Source: Rhizorhapis sp036570425
Lineage (GTDB): Bacteria; Pseudomonadota; Alphaproteobacteria; Sphingomonadales; Sphingomonadaceae
NCBI GenBank assembly: GCA_036570425.1
Contig: DATCYF010000018.1
Coordinates: 62,001 to 126,000 of the forward strand
Direction: 5' to 3'
DNA: 64,000 nucleotides
The translations under genes were made by a program, and so were the position numbers. Shown one piece after another: positions 34,193-43,868 of this stretch; within the stretch, counting starts at the first letter, position 1; the number at the start of each line of letters is the position of its first letter. The notes under the pieces were generated by a model. It saw nothing but the letters and a program-made list of their open reading frames with translations. It did not search any database and was not told the origin of the DNA.

Positions 34193-35854
34193 CTAGTTTG
34201 ATCCCCTCCGGATATATTGCGGTTTCCCCCCGACCCAAGTCTCCTGCACTGTCGCTGCCCTGATCTCCGCCGGAGCGGCCAGGCTGATGTCGCTTTCGAG
34301 CAGCAGGAAGTCTGCATCCTTCCCCGGCATCAGCGAACCGAGCCGATCTTCGGCAAAACCCGCGTAGGCAGCGCCGATTGTATAGGCTTTCAACGCCTCT
34401 TCCAAGGAAATCCGCTGACCCGGCATCCAGCCGCCAAAGGGTTGACCACTGGCATCCTCCCGCGTCATCGCCGCAGCAATGCCAGCAAAGGGATTGGCCG
34501 ATTCCACTGGTGCATCCGATCCAAAAGCCAAAGGCACATGGTTGTCCAGCATGGAGCGCCAGGCGTAGGCGCCACCAAGGCGGCCCGCTCCCATGCGTGC
34601 CTCGGCCATCTGCCAATCGGACGTTTCATGTGTGGGCTGCATGGACGCCACAATGCCATGCGCCCCAAAGCGCGGCAAATCGGCGGGATCAACGATCTGC
34701 CCATGTTCGATACGCCAGCGCCGGTCGCCCTTGTAGGTTTGCGCCAGCTCATCAATGGCATCCAGAAGCTCTGCATTGGCCTTGTCGCCGATGGCATGCA
34801 CAGCGATCTGAAAGCCATCCATGGCGGCCCGGCTCATCTGGTTTCGAAGCTGAGCGCCTGTCATCAAGGGCAAACCGCTCTCACCCGGTGCATCGGCATA
34901 GGGGGCCTTCAGCCACGCACCGCGCGAACCCAGTGCGCCATCCAGATAGAATTTCACGCCCACCATCCGCAAATGGTCATCATAAAGCCACGGCGTAGGC
35001 TCCGAACCGGCAACCGTCAGCATATTCCCGATGCCCGCCGCATAGGAAATGATGCGGATGCGCAGATTCCCCCGGTCCCCCGCCCGGCGGAAGGCCTGCC
35101 AATCATCAATGGTGGTGCCCATGTCGGCAATGGCCGTGACGCCCTGACTCAGCAGATTTTGCTGCGCCTTGGCAAATGCCAGATCGCGTTCCTTGGGCAG
35201 GGGCGCCGGAACCACTTTCTCGATCAGCGATTTGGCGGCGCCCACGAACATGCCGTTGGGCTTCCCTCCCGTCATTTCGATCCGGCCCCCCTCCGGGCTT
35301 TTTGTCGTCGCAGTGATTCCCGCCATAGTCATGGCCCTGCTGTTGGCCCATCCGGCATGGCCGTCCGCCCGCTCTAGCCATACAGCCGTGTCGGGCAGGA
35401 TCGCGTCGATATCGGCCGCGGTTGGGAAACGGTTCATTCCCCAGCGTTCCTGGTTCCATCCCGCCCCAATGATCCAGCGCCGGCCGGGATTTGCCTGCGC
35501 ATAGGCAGCAATCATCGCCTGCGCCTCGGCCAGTGAATTTGCCTTGCTCAGATCCAGCGTCAGCGCGCGGAAACCCAGCGCCATGACATGACCATGCGCA
35601 TCGACGATGCCCGGCATGAGCGTGCGGCCCTTGCCGTCCTTTCTGAAATCCAGCTTTTCCGGCCGCTTGTCCTTTCGCTTCAGCAGCTTTTCGACCTTGC
35701 CTCTGTCGTCGATCAGCAATGCATCGAACCGCTCGACCTTGCCCTTGTCGTTCAGAGTGAAGCCGTTGACATTATCCACAAGCCCGCTGGCCGACGCCGA
35801 TATGGGCAACGCGATGGTCACAAGAGCGGCCAACCACCGCCAGGATTTCTTCAT
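34193..35854 (-). CDS. Secreted amidohydrolase (Amidohydro_3 / YtcJ-like)
   Basis: This 553-residue metal-dependent hydrolase has a signal peptide (residues 1 to about 22, ALVTIALPISASA). LMPGIVDAHGHVMALGFRAL holds the HxH metal pair, FQIAVHAIGDKAN and WRIEHGQIVDP give the later histidines, and PLAFGSDAPVESANPF gives the catalytic aspartate. Substrate is unknown; relatives hydrolyse exocyclic amides or N-acyl compounds. manA follows after 14 bases. Confidence 0.85.
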   Translation of the reverse strand: MKKSWRWLAALVTIALPISASASGLVDNVNGFTLNDKGKVERFDALLIDDRGKVEKLLKRKDKRPEKLDFRKDGKGRTLMPGIVDAHGHVMALGFRALTLDLSKANSLAEAQAMIAAYAQANPGRRWIIGAGWNQERWGMNRFPTAADIDAILPDTAVWLERADGHAGWANSRAMTMAGITATTKSPEGGRIEMTGGKPNGMFVGAAKSLIEKVVPAPLPKERDLAFAKAQQNLLSQGVTAIADMGTTIDDWQAFRRAGDRGNLRIRIISYAAGIGNMLTVAGSEPTPWLYDDHLRMVGVKFYLDGALGSRGAWLKAPYADAPGESGLPLMTGAQLRNQMSRAAMDGFQIAVHAIGDKANAELLDAIDELAQTYKGDRRWRIEHGQIVDPADLPRFGAHGIVASMQPTHETSDWQMAEARMGAGRLGGAYAWRSMLDNHVPLAFGSDAPVESANPFAGIAAAMTREDASGQPFGGWMPGQRISLEEALKAYTIGAAYAGFAEDRLGSLMPGKDADFLLLESDISLAAPAEIRAATVQETWVGGKPQYIRRGSN

Positions 35855-36016
35855 ATTGGAAAACTCACTCTTTGCGCCCGCGCCGGGCTCTTGTTCTGGT
35901 CAGTCGTTGCCACAAAGGCAACAACCTGTCTCCGGCATGCAAGTTGCGCTTTGGTCCGGCATCGTCTCCCTGGCAATGTTTTGAAGGACTTGTGGCTTAC
36001 CTTTCGACAAAAGGCT

Positions 36017-36886
36017 TCATGCGCGCGCCAAGCGCCTCACAAGCGCACTGGTGTCCTGCCGGCTGCCTCCCATAGCCTGCACCTCGGCATAGAATTGATC
36101 CACCAGCGCCGTGACGGGCAATGTCGCGCCATTGGCGCGCGCCTCATCAAGCGCCAGGCCCAGGTCCTTGCGCATCCAGTCGATGGCGAAGCCGAAATCG
36201 AAGCTGTCCTGCGCCATCGTTTTCCAACGATTGTCCATTTGCCAGCTTTGCGCCGCGCCCCCGGAGATCGCCTCGAGTACCTTGTCGAGATCAAGCTCGC
36301 TCGCCTGGGCAAAGCGCAACGCTTCCGACAGGCCCTGCAACACCCCGGCAATGGCGATCTGGTTGACCATTTTCGTTGTCTGCCCCGCGCCCGCTTCGCC
36401 GACATGGACGATCCGGCCAGCATAGCTTTGCATCACCAGTCGCGCGGCCGCCACCGCTTCATCCGCGCCGCCGCACATGATTGACAAGGTGCCTTTTTCC
36501 GCACCCGCCTGCCCGCCTGAAACCGGCGCATCGACAAAGAAGATGCCCCGGCTTTCGCCTTCAACGAACAATTGCCGGGCGATGCGAGCGGAAACGGTTG
36601 TGTGATCGATGAACAGACTGCCCGGCTTCATCGTGCGGAACGCGCCATCCTGACCCAGCGTGATCGCGGTCAGATCGTCATCCGTACCAACACAGCTTAT
36701 GACGATATCCGCCTCCTGCGCCGCCTGCGCCGGACTGACGGCTGCTTCGCCGCCATGTTTCTCCACCCATGCCCGGGTCTTCGCCATCGAGCGATTGAAA
36801 ACCGTGACGTCGTGCCCCGCCCTGACAAGATGCCCCGCCATGGGTGCGCCCATTATTCCAAGGCCGATATATGCGATTTTTGCCAT
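36017..36886 (-). CDS. NAD(P)-dependent 3-hydroxyisobutyrate dehydrogenase-like reductase
   Basis: This 289-residue beta-hydroxyacid dehydrogenase has an N-terminal Rossmann fold, IAYIGLGIMGAPMAGHLVRA. The substrate motif FVDAPVSGGQAGAEKGTLSI and the catalytic lysine segment GAGQTTKMVNQIAIAG follow. The exact substrate (3-hydroxyisobutyrate, tartronate semialdehyde or succinic semialdehyde) cannot be told. ATG 36886 matches the family start; the frame continues to 37006 without similarity. It is divergent from the threonine ammonia-lyase gene. Confidence 0.87.
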   Translation of the reverse strand: MAKIAYIGLGIMGAPMAGHLVRAGHDVTVFNRSMAKTRAWVEKHGGEAAVSPAQAAQEADIVISCVGTDDDLTAITLGQDGAFRTMKPGSLFIDHTTVSARIARQLFVEGESRGIFFVDAPVSGGQAGAEKGTLSIMCGGADEAVAAARLVMQSYAGRIVHVGEAGAGQTTKMVNQIAIAGVLQGLSEALRFAQASELDLDKVLEAISGGAAQSWQMDNRWKTMAQDSFDFGFAIDWMRKDLGLALDEARANGATLPVTALVDQFYAEVQAMGGSRQDTSALVRRLARA

Positions 36887-36972
36887 CAGGACGGCATAAA
36901 GCCTGTTTTCGCCCAACGCCAGAGCGGATCGCGGTTGAAATATCCCGCTTTCGATCATAGAGCGTGACGCAA

Positions 36973-38223
36973 ATGAACCAGCAAAAAACGATCCCCGCCG
37001 ACGCATCGGCGCTTCCCGTCAATATCGATGATATCCGCGCGGCGCATGAACGGATTGCGGCTTCCATCGTCCGCACGCCCACGCTGCTCAGCCGGACGCT
37101 TTCCAGCATTGTCGGGGCGCAAGTCTATCTGAAGTTCGAAAACCTTCAGTTCACGGCGGCTTACAAGGAACGCGGCGCTCTCAACCGGCTGCTGCTGCTG
37201 AGTGATGAGGCGCGCAAAAAGGGCGTGATCGCCGCATCGGCCGGCAATCATTCGCAGGGGCTGGCCTATCACGGCGCTCGGCTGGGGGTCCCTGTCACCA
37301 TCGTGATGCCGAAGACGACTCCGATGGTAAAGGTCATGCAGACCAAAGGGCATGGGGCGACCGTCGTGCTTCACGGCGAAAAATTCGATGACGCCTATGC
37401 CCACAGCCGCCAGTTGGAACATGAACGGGGCCTGACCTTCATTCATCCTTTCGATGAAGCCGACATCATCGCCGGACAAGGCACCGTCGCGCTTGAAATG
37501 CTGCAGGACGCGCCGGAGATCGACACGCTGGTCATTCCCATCGGCGGCGGTGGGCTCTTTTCGGGCATGGGCACTGCAGCGCGCGCCCTGAAACCCGATG
37601 TCCGTCTGGTTGGCGTGCAGGCGGAGCTTTATCCGTCGATGTACGCCAATGTGAGGGGTGAGGACCTTCCCTGCGAAGGCGACACGCTGGCTGAGGGCAT
37701 TGCCGTCAAGCAACCGGGCGAACTGACCCGCAAATTCGTACAGGCGCTGGCCGATGACATCGTTCTGGTAAGCGAGCGCTATCTGGAACAGGCCGTCAGC
37801 CTTCTGCTGCAGATCGAAAAAACGGTAGTCGAGGGCGCTGGCGCCGCCGGGCTGGCTGCGCTGCTTGCCCATAAGGAACAGTTTCAGGGCCGCACCGTGG
37901 GCCTGATCCTCTGCGGGGGCAATATCGACACACGGCTGCTCGCCAACGTGCTTCTGCGTGACCTTGCTCGCTCGGGCCGCCTTGCCCGCCTGCGCATCCG
38001 GCTACAGGACCGTCCGGGCGCGCTGTTCCATGTTGCGCGTATTTTCGATGAGCAGCAGGTCAACATCATCGAGGTTTATCACCAGCGGGTGTTTACCAGC
38101 CTGCCTGCCAAGGGCCTCATCACCGATATAGAATGCGAAACCCGCGACCGGGCGCATCTGGACCAGTTGATGGCGGCGCTTGCTGCTGCGGGCTATGAGG
38201 TGTCGCCGGTGGAACTCGCCTGA
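36973..38223 (+). CDS. ilvA: Threonine ammonia-lyase with ACT domain
   Basis: This PLP enzyme deaminates threonine to 2-oxobutyrate. It has 416 residues. The PLP lysine lies in FTAAYKERGALNRL, the phosphate loop is IPIGGGGLFSGM, and the serine/glycine motif is ASAGNHSQGLAYHG. A C-terminal ACT domain (about residues 345-416, RIRLQDRPGALFHVARIFDE) suggests amino-acid feedback control. The short single-ACT form fits either biosynthetic or catabolic enzymes, so the ilvA symbol is tentative. GTG 36964 is an alternative start. Confidence 0.9.
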   Translation: MNQQKTIPADASALPVNIDDIRAAHERIAASIVRTPTLLSRTLSSIVGAQVYLKFENLQFTAAYKERGALNRLLLLSDEARKKGVIAASAGNHSQGLAYHGARLGVPVTIVMPKTTPMVKVMQTKGHGATVVLHGEKFDDAYAHSRQLEHERGLTFIHPFDEADIIAGQGTVALEMLQDAPEIDTLVIPIGGGGLFSGMGTAARALKPDVRLVGVQAELYPSMYANVRGEDLPCEGDTLAEGIAVKQPGELTRKFVQALADDIVLVSERYLEQAVSLLLQIEKTVVEGAGAAGLAALLAHKEQFQGRTVGLILCGGNIDTRLLANVLLRDLARSGRLARLRIRLQDRPGALFHVARIFDEQQVNIIEVYHQRVFTSLPAKGLITDIECETRDRAHLDQLMAALAAAGYEVSPVELA

Positions 38224-38438
38224 TCTGCTTTTTTGGCAGAAGATTCAGGATCGCCGCCAATCCGGTCAGAGCACGCACCTTTGCTTTTTGACGCTGCATG
38301 CTGGATTCCGGGTCAGCAACTGACCAAAAATTGGTCTGTGGATCATCTTTCGTGGTAAACGGCCTTTTCATATAAATGTAGCGGCGTCATATTGTGACTA
38401 TCGGAGTCAACCAACCATAAGCCGAGGTTCGGAGAGAC

Positions 38439-39263
38439 GTGACAGCCCCTTTTCGTTTCCCGCGATTTTTCGTGACCAATCCCAGCCCATGTCCCTATTT
38501 GCCGGGTCGGAGCGAACGGAAGGTTTTCACTGAACTCAGCGGCGAAAATGCCTCCGAGCTGAACGATGCGCTGGGCCGTATCGGTTTTCGCCGCAGTCAG
38601 AATGTCGCCTATCGTCCCAGTTGCGCGGGCTGCACGGCCTGTGTTTCCGTGCGTGTTGTCACGCAGGAATTCCGGCCAAATGCGACGCAGCGCAAGCTGC
38701 TCCGCCGCAATGAAGACCTTGTCGTCACCGCCTGTAAGCCCTGGTCAACGGAAGAGCAGTTCGAACTCCTCCAACGTTATCTGAAGGCCCGCCACCCCGG
38801 CGGCGGCATGACCGAGATGGATGAGATGGATTTCGCCGACATGGTCGAACAGACCCCGGTGGACAGCTATGTCATCGAATATCGCGAACCATCCGAAAAC
38901 GGCATACCCGGCCGACTGGTGGGCGCTTGCCTGACGGACCGTCAGGGTGACGGGCTGTCAATGATCTACAGCTTCTTCGATCCCTATCATGACACCCGCC
39001 CAAGCCTTGGCAATTACATCATCATGGATCATATCCTGCGCGCCGCCCGCGCTGGACTGCCCTATGTCTATCTCGGCTATTGGGTGGAAGGATCGAAGCG
39101 GATGCAGTACAAGATCCGTTATCGTCCGCTAGAGCGCCTCAGCAAGAATGGTTGGGTCCGCTTCGATCCCGACGAGCAGCAGAAAGCCATCCGGGAGGTC
39201 GCTGCTCCGCGCGAACTGACGGCCAACCTGCCAGTGGAACTCGTCAGCCTTTTCCGGAAATAG
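38439..39263 (+). CDS. bpt: Aspartate/glutamate leucyltransferase (Bpt)
   Basis: This enzyme adds leucine from Leu-tRNA to proteins starting with Asp or Glu and so marks them for ClpS/ClpAP degradation. It has 274 residues. The N-terminal cysteine group YRPSCAGCTACVSVRV and the C-terminal ATE domain (SMIYSFFDPYHDTRPSLGNY and YVYLGYWVEGSKRMQYK) are clear. The start is GTG 38439 with GGAG eight bases upstream. Confidence 0.93.
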   Translation: MTAPFRFPRFFVTNPSPCPYLPGRSERKVFTELSGENASELNDALGRIGFRRSQNVAYRPSCAGCTACVSVRVVTQEFRPNATQRKLLRRNEDLVVTACKPWSTEEQFELLQRYLKARHPGGGMTEMDEMDFADMVEQTPVDSYVIEYREPSENGIPGRLVGACLTDRQGDGLSMIYSFFDPYHDTRPSLGNYIIMDHILRAARAGLPYVYLGYWVEGSKRMQYKIRYRPLERLSKNGWVRFDPDEQQKAIREVAAPRELTANLPVELVSLFRK

Positions 39264-39324
39264 CGCAGCGATACGCTCCTGCGGAAGCAAAGGCACGAAC
39301 GGCCTGAAACTGGATGGCGTCAGA

Positions 39325-41043
39325 TCATCGCCAATCGGTCCGCGTGAAGCGCAGTGGCTTCTGGCCGCAGCCGATATCCTTCAGATAATCGCGTCTGGCC
39401 TCACGCGCTCTGGACAAGCGGCCACCCGATTTCGCGGGGGGAACGCCAAGCGGCAGGAAATGAGTCCGGTCGAAAATCCGCACATCATATTTGCGACACA
39501 ACGCCGACAGCCCTTGCTTGTTGACGAAGCCCAGGTCCATCAGGATCGGCCGCGACAACACGCCGTCCTCCACCCGCACAATATCCTGAATGAACACGCC
39601 GCCCCGCGTGTCCACCAGAACGATATCCGCATCTATGCTCTTGGCCATGTGATAGGCGCGGGCATAGGGCTTCACGAAATCATGCGCCTTCACGGTGAGG
39701 AAGGCTGAAGCGAGCACCGCGAAGCCGACCGACAGCCAGATCGGATTGAGCGAAAGGGGACTCTCCGGCCGGGACAGCCGCATCCATCCGAAACCACCCA
39801 ACAAACAGAATGCGCCAATCAGCCCGTGCAGATAGCGATAGCCCCAGCCATGCCCCTGATACACCAGCAACAGCAGTCCCAGAATGCAGGTGATCGTCAG
39901 CGGCAGGACGATGCTGGCGTCCCGCGCAAACATTGTGCGCCAGCGAAGCTGCAAGACGCCGAGTGCTGCCAGCGGCAGCAACAGCACATTGTTCCAGGCC
40001 ATGAAACGCGACAGGTTCAGCAGCGGCAACAAGTCGCTGCCGAGCCGGGAAAAGATCAGTATCTTGAGCCGGAGAGCCAGGTTGCTGGGTTTCCCGCCCG
40101 CCAGCGGCTTCACTTGATAAACGTCATGCAGGATCGCCGGATAGACCTTGCCCCAGAACAGGATGATGAGCGCATAAACGACCGCATAAAATGCGGCGAG
40201 CCCCCAACGCCGCTGCAACACTATCCAAAAAAGAAAGCCCGCCGCGAACAGCGGATGAAACTGTAACTGGTGCAACCCTATGGCCAGGAAAGCGACTACG
40301 GCTGCGCCAAAATGCCCCTTCCAGTCATTGCGCAGGAACAGGGCGAGCCAGACCATGTTCAGCGCAAAATGCGCCGTCATGGCATAAGCCGTCATCGACA
40401 TGACCAGAAGCTGCGTCGATGAAAATGCCAGCAGCAGCGTTACCAGAACAGCGTCGGGACGACCCGGAAACAGCTTTCTGGCGATGTGCCAAAGCGCCCC
40501 AAAACCCACCGCCAGGAAAAGCGGGCTGGTGAGTTCCGGGTCCGCGAAGAAGGACACCAGCGCCCGAAACGCGGAATGCACCGGCAGATAAAAGGATATC
40601 CACGCTTCATGTCCACCGAAGGCGCTCATGAAGATCGGGTTTATGCCGCGAACATATTCCCTCCATTCCGGGGGAACAGGCATGCCCAGCATACCTTCGC
40701 GAAGGTAGAATGTCGCGAACTGCGCCATTTGCTCGTCACGCGACAGGGAATAGCCGCCAAAGACCAGATAGTGCCCGGCCCATGTGACGATTACAGCCAG
40801 CGCCATATAGCCACAGACAAGCGCCGCAGACGGTCCGCCAGGCAGATGGCGGGCCGTAAATCGCGGCCAGGCAAGAAAAGCCAGAAACGGCACAGCGGCG
40901 GTCAGGACATAACAATCCTGCTTCTGAAAGAAAATGTGCGTGACCGTATAGGTGCGGTCGAGCACGAAATGCACGAGATACGTCGCGCCCAACCATGCGA
41001 GCACGAACAGCGCGGCCCACAGCAAGAATCCATGCCGGGGCAT
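39325..41043 (-). CDS. Polytopic membrane protein, GT-C glycosyltransferase-like
   Basis: This 572-residue protein has about ten to twelve hydrophobic segments. An acidic pair in the first large external loop (YSLSRDEQMAQF) is typical of GT-C enzymes, which take sugars from lipid carriers. A soluble tail of about 110 residues includes ADIVLVDTRGGVFIQDIVRV. ATG 41043 has AAAGG seven bases upstream and is preferred over 41064. It lies 46 bases after ugd on the same strand, so a role in surface polysaccharide or lipid glycosylation is inferred. The exact family is not recognised. Confidence 0.6.
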   Translation of the reverse strand: MPRHGFLLWAALFVLAWLGATYLVHFVLDRTYTVTHIFFQKQDCYVLTAAVPFLAFLAWPRFTARHLPGGPSAALVCGYMALAVIVTWAGHYLVFGGYSLSRDEQMAQFATFYLREGMLGMPVPPEWREYVRGINPIFMSAFGGHEAWISFYLPVHSAFRALVSFFADPELTSPLFLAVGFGALWHIARKLFPGRPDAVLVTLLLAFSSTQLLVMSMTAYAMTAHFALNMVWLALFLRNDWKGHFGAAVVAFLAIGLHQLQFHPLFAAGFLFWIVLQRRWGLAAFYAVVYALIILFWGKVYPAILHDVYQVKPLAGGKPSNLALRLKILIFSRLGSDLLPLLNLSRFMAWNNVLLLPLAALGVLQLRWRTMFARDASIVLPLTITCILGLLLLVYQGHGWGYRYLHGLIGAFCLLGGFGWMRLSRPESPLSLNPIWLSVGFAVLASAFLTVKAHDFVKPYARAYHMAKSIDADIVLVDTRGGVFIQDIVRVEDGVLSRPILMDLGFVNKQGLSALCRKYDVRIFDRTHFLPLGVPPAKSGGRLSRAREARRDYLKDIGCGQKPLRFTRTDWR

Positions 41044-41089
41044 CAATCGACCTTTATCAATCATGTCATGGCCGGAGCGGCCCGCGCTC

Positions 41090-42391
41090 CTACCGGCCTA
41101 CGCCGTGATAGACGAAGCCGGCTTTCTCAACATCAGCCCTGGGGTAGATATTGCGCAGGTCCACTAGCACCGGTTGACTCAGCAGCGCCTTGACCCGCTG
41201 AAGATCGAGGGCGCGGAAGGCGTCCCATTCGGTGACGATGGCAAGGCCGTCAGCACCCTCCATCGCTTCATAGGGACCATCGCAATAAGTGACATTTTCC
41301 AGCACCAGCTTGGCTTGCTCCTCACCCTCCGGATCGAATGCCCGCACTTTCGCGCCTGCATCCTGCAACGTGCGCACCACCGCGATGGCGGGCGAATCGC
41401 GCATGTCATCGGTATTGGGCTTGAAGGTCAGTCCCAGAAGGGCAATCGTCTTGCCGCGCACATCCCCGCCCATGGCCTGAATGACCTTGCGTCCCATGGC
41501 CCGCTTGCGATTGTCGTTGACTGTCACAACGGCTTCAACGATCCGCTGCGGCGCATCGAAATCCTGGCTCGTCTTGAGCAGCGCCAGCGTATCCTTGGGG
41601 AAGCAACTCCCGCCATAGCCCGGCCCTGCATGCAGGAACTTGGAACCGATGCGATTATCCAGGCCAATGCCCCGCGCCACGTCCTGCACGTCAGCCCCCA
41701 CCTTTTCGCACAGATCGGCAATCTCATTGATGAAAGTGATCTTGGTCGCCAGAAACGCATTGGCGGCATATTTGGTGAGTTCGGCGCCCCTGCGGGTCAT
41801 CACGACCAAAGGCGACTTGTTCAAATAGAGCGGGCGATAGATCGCGCGCATCACCTCAGTCGCGCGCTCGTCGCCCGAGCCGATGACGATCCGGTCAGGC
41901 CGCTTAAAGTCATCGATCGCCGCACCTTCGCGCAGGAATTCGGGGTTGGAGACCACCGCCACATCGGCAGCCGGATTGACCTCCCGCACGATCCGCTCGA
42001 CGTCGTCGCCGGTGCCCACCGGCACTGTCGACTTGGTGACGATCACGGTAAAGCCAGTGACAGCGCGCGCGATCTCCTCAGCGGCGGCATGGACGTATCG
42101 CAAGTCCGCATGGCCATCCCCCCGGCGGGAAGGCGTGCCCACCGCGATGAATACCGCGTCGGCATCCTTCACCCCTTCGGCCAGATCCGTCGTGAACTTC
42201 AGCCGCCCGGCGGCGACGTTGCCAGACACCAGATGTTCAAGGCCCGGCTCGTAAATGGGCATCCGCCCTTCCAGTAGAGCCGCAATCTTCCCTTCATCCT
42301 TGTCCACACACACCACGTCATGGCCGAAATCCGCGAAACAGGCGCCAGACACCAGGCCGACATAGCCCGATCCGATCATGGTGATTTTCAT
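41090..42391 (-). CDS. ugd: UDP-glucose 6-dehydrogenase
   Basis: This enzyme oxidises UDP-glucose to UDP-glucuronate for polysaccharide synthesis. It has 433 residues. MKITMIGSGYVGLVSGACFA is the NAD fold, GPGYGGSCFPKDTLALLKT contains the catalytic cysteine, and LGLTFKPNTDDMRDSPA is the C-terminal UDP-binding motif. GGAGGAACT stands directly before ATG 42391. Confidence 0.96.
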   Translation of the reverse strand: MKITMIGSGYVGLVSGACFADFGHDVVCVDKDEGKIAALLEGRMPIYEPGLEHLVSGNVAAGRLKFTTDLAEGVKDADAVFIAVGTPSRRGDGHADLRYVHAAAEEIARAVTGFTVIVTKSTVPVGTGDDVERIVREVNPAADVAVVSNPEFLREGAAIDDFKRPDRIVIGSGDERATEVMRAIYRPLYLNKSPLVVMTRRGAELTKYAANAFLATKITFINEIADLCEKVGADVQDVARGIGLDNRIGSKFLHAGPGYGGSCFPKDTLALLKTSQDFDAPQRIVEAVVTVNDNRKRAMGRKVIQAMGGDVRGKTIALLGLTFKPNTDDMRDSPAIAVVRTLQDAGAKVRAFDPEGEEQAKLVLENVTYCDGPYEAMEGADGLAIVTEWDAFRALDLQRVKALLSQPVLVDLRNIYPRADVEKAGFVYHGVGR

Positions 42392-42569
42392 AGTTCCTCC
42401 GGCTGTGGGGATGAGAAGGGACTGATGGCACGTGCGGGCCATCTTTGCACATGACAGGGTTAATGCCTCAGTTGGCGGCTGAATCAAGCCCCCGTCGGTC
42501 AGCCGTTGTGCATTTATACCGAATAGACGGCCTTCTGGGCTTTATTGCCGATAAAAGGCGAAGTTTTCC

Positions 42570-43868
42570 CTAAACGGCTATCCGGTAAGCTGAACCATTC
42601 TGGACCAAGGCCGGCTGATCCAGCCAAATCCCCCGGGTGTCATAGACATGCTTGTCCGCCCGTTCATCCACAGGCACGGATTTGAAAACGTCATGGTCCA
42701 CCAGCACGATGAAAAGCGGGCAGCTTTCGATAGCCGCATCAATGTCGATCAATGCAGCGCCCGTCCCTGCAAATTCCATCGGCAGCGCATCGGCATGGGG
42801 TTCGACCAGCTTTACGCGGCTACCATAGCGCCGGGCCAGGCGGCTGGCGATCTTGAGCGCCGGGCTTTCGCGGAAATCATCGATATTCGCCTTGAAGGCC
42901 AAGCCCAGGCAGGCAATCTCAGCGCCCGGCATGCCGTCGATCATCCGCGACGCATTTTCAAAAACATGATCGACCTTTGCGTCATTCACTTCACGAGCGG
43001 TACGGATGAGACGCGCGTTCTCCGGGTCGCCATGAACGATGAACCACGGGTCCACAGCGATGCAATGCCCTCCAACGCCTGGGCCGGGCTGCAGGATATT
43101 CACCCGGGGATGCCGATTGGCGAGTCGGATCACTTCCCACACATCCAGATCAAGGCCATCGGCGATCACTGACAGCTCATTGGCAAAGGCAATATTCACA
43201 TCGCGATAGCTGTTTTCGACCAGCTTCGTCATTTCCGCCGCGCGCGCATTGGTCGTGACACATTCTCCCCGCACGAATTGCCGATAGAAGGTCAAGGCCT
43301 TGCGTGCGCAGCGTGGCGTTATACCACCAATGCAGCGGTCATTATTGATAAGCTCCACCAGAATCCGTCCGGGCAGCACCCGTTCCGGGCAATAAGCGAT
43401 CGCCACATCCCCAGCAGCAGCGCCCTTCCCCGGCATTTTCAGGTCAGGACGCATCTGCGCCAGCAAGTCGCGCATCGCTTCGGTCGTCCCGACCGGCGAT
43501 GTCGATTCAAGAATGATCGTATCTCCGGCCTTCAGCACCGGCGAAAGCATCCGGGCGGCGGCCAAAACATAGCTGATGTCAGGCGCATGATCTTCCGAAA
43601 CCGGCGTAGGCACGGCGATCAGGAAAACGTCGCTTTCCTCGATTTCGGTCGACGCCCGCAAATTGCCGCGCGCAACCACGCCCTGCACCAGTCCGTCGAG
43701 ATCAACCTCCTCGATATGGATTCTGCCGCTGTTGACGGTTTCGACCACATGACTACTGACATCCACCCCCAGCACCCGAAAGCCGGAACGGGCAATTAGC
43801 GCGGCTGTTGGCAGGCCGATATAGCCCAGACCGATTACGGCGACTTTCTTTTCAGCATCGACGGGCAT
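42570..43868 (-). CDS. wecC: UDP-N-acetyl-D-mannosamine dehydrogenase
   Basis: This enzyme oxidises UDP-ManNAc to UDP-ManNAc uronate. It has 432 residues. VAVIGLGYIGLPTAALIARS is the NAD fold, LQPGPGVGGHCIAVDPWFIV holds the catalytic cysteine, and LGLAFKANIDDFRESPALKI the C-terminal motif. It overlaps wecB by 17 bases, the gene for the preceding step. The sequence is clearly distinct from ugd next to it. Confidence 0.93.
   Translation of the reverse strand: MPVDAEKKVAVIGLGYIGLPTAALIARSGFRVLGVDVSSHVVETVNSGRIHIEEVDLDGLVQGVVARGNLRASTEIEESDVFLIAVPTPVSEDHAPDISYVLAAARMLSPVLKAGDTIILESTSPVGTTEAMRDLLAQMRPDLKMPGKGAAAGDVAIAYCPERVLPGRILVELINNDRCIGGITPRCARKALTFYRQFVRGECVTTNARAAEMTKLVENSYRDVNIAFANELSVIADGLDLDVWEVIRLANRHPRVNILQPGPGVGGHCIAVDPWFIVHGDPENARLIRTAREVNDAKVDHVFENASRMIDGMPGAEIACLGLAFKANIDDFRESPALKIASRLARRYGSRVKLVEPHADALPMEFAGTGAALIDIDAAIESCPLFIVLVDHDVFKSVPVDERADKHVYDTRGIWLDQPALVQNGSAYRIAV

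Noticed and set aside
33375..34616. A 413-codon reading of manA with a 146-residue N-terminal extension
   Set aside because: The extension is the antiparallel frame of the upstream amidohydrolase, and a GTG with a good ribosome site gives the normal length.
38224..38260. Terminator after the threonine ammonia-lyase gene
   Set aside because: The TCTGC/GCAGA stem is only five pairs and its T run lies in the loop, so it is not convincing.
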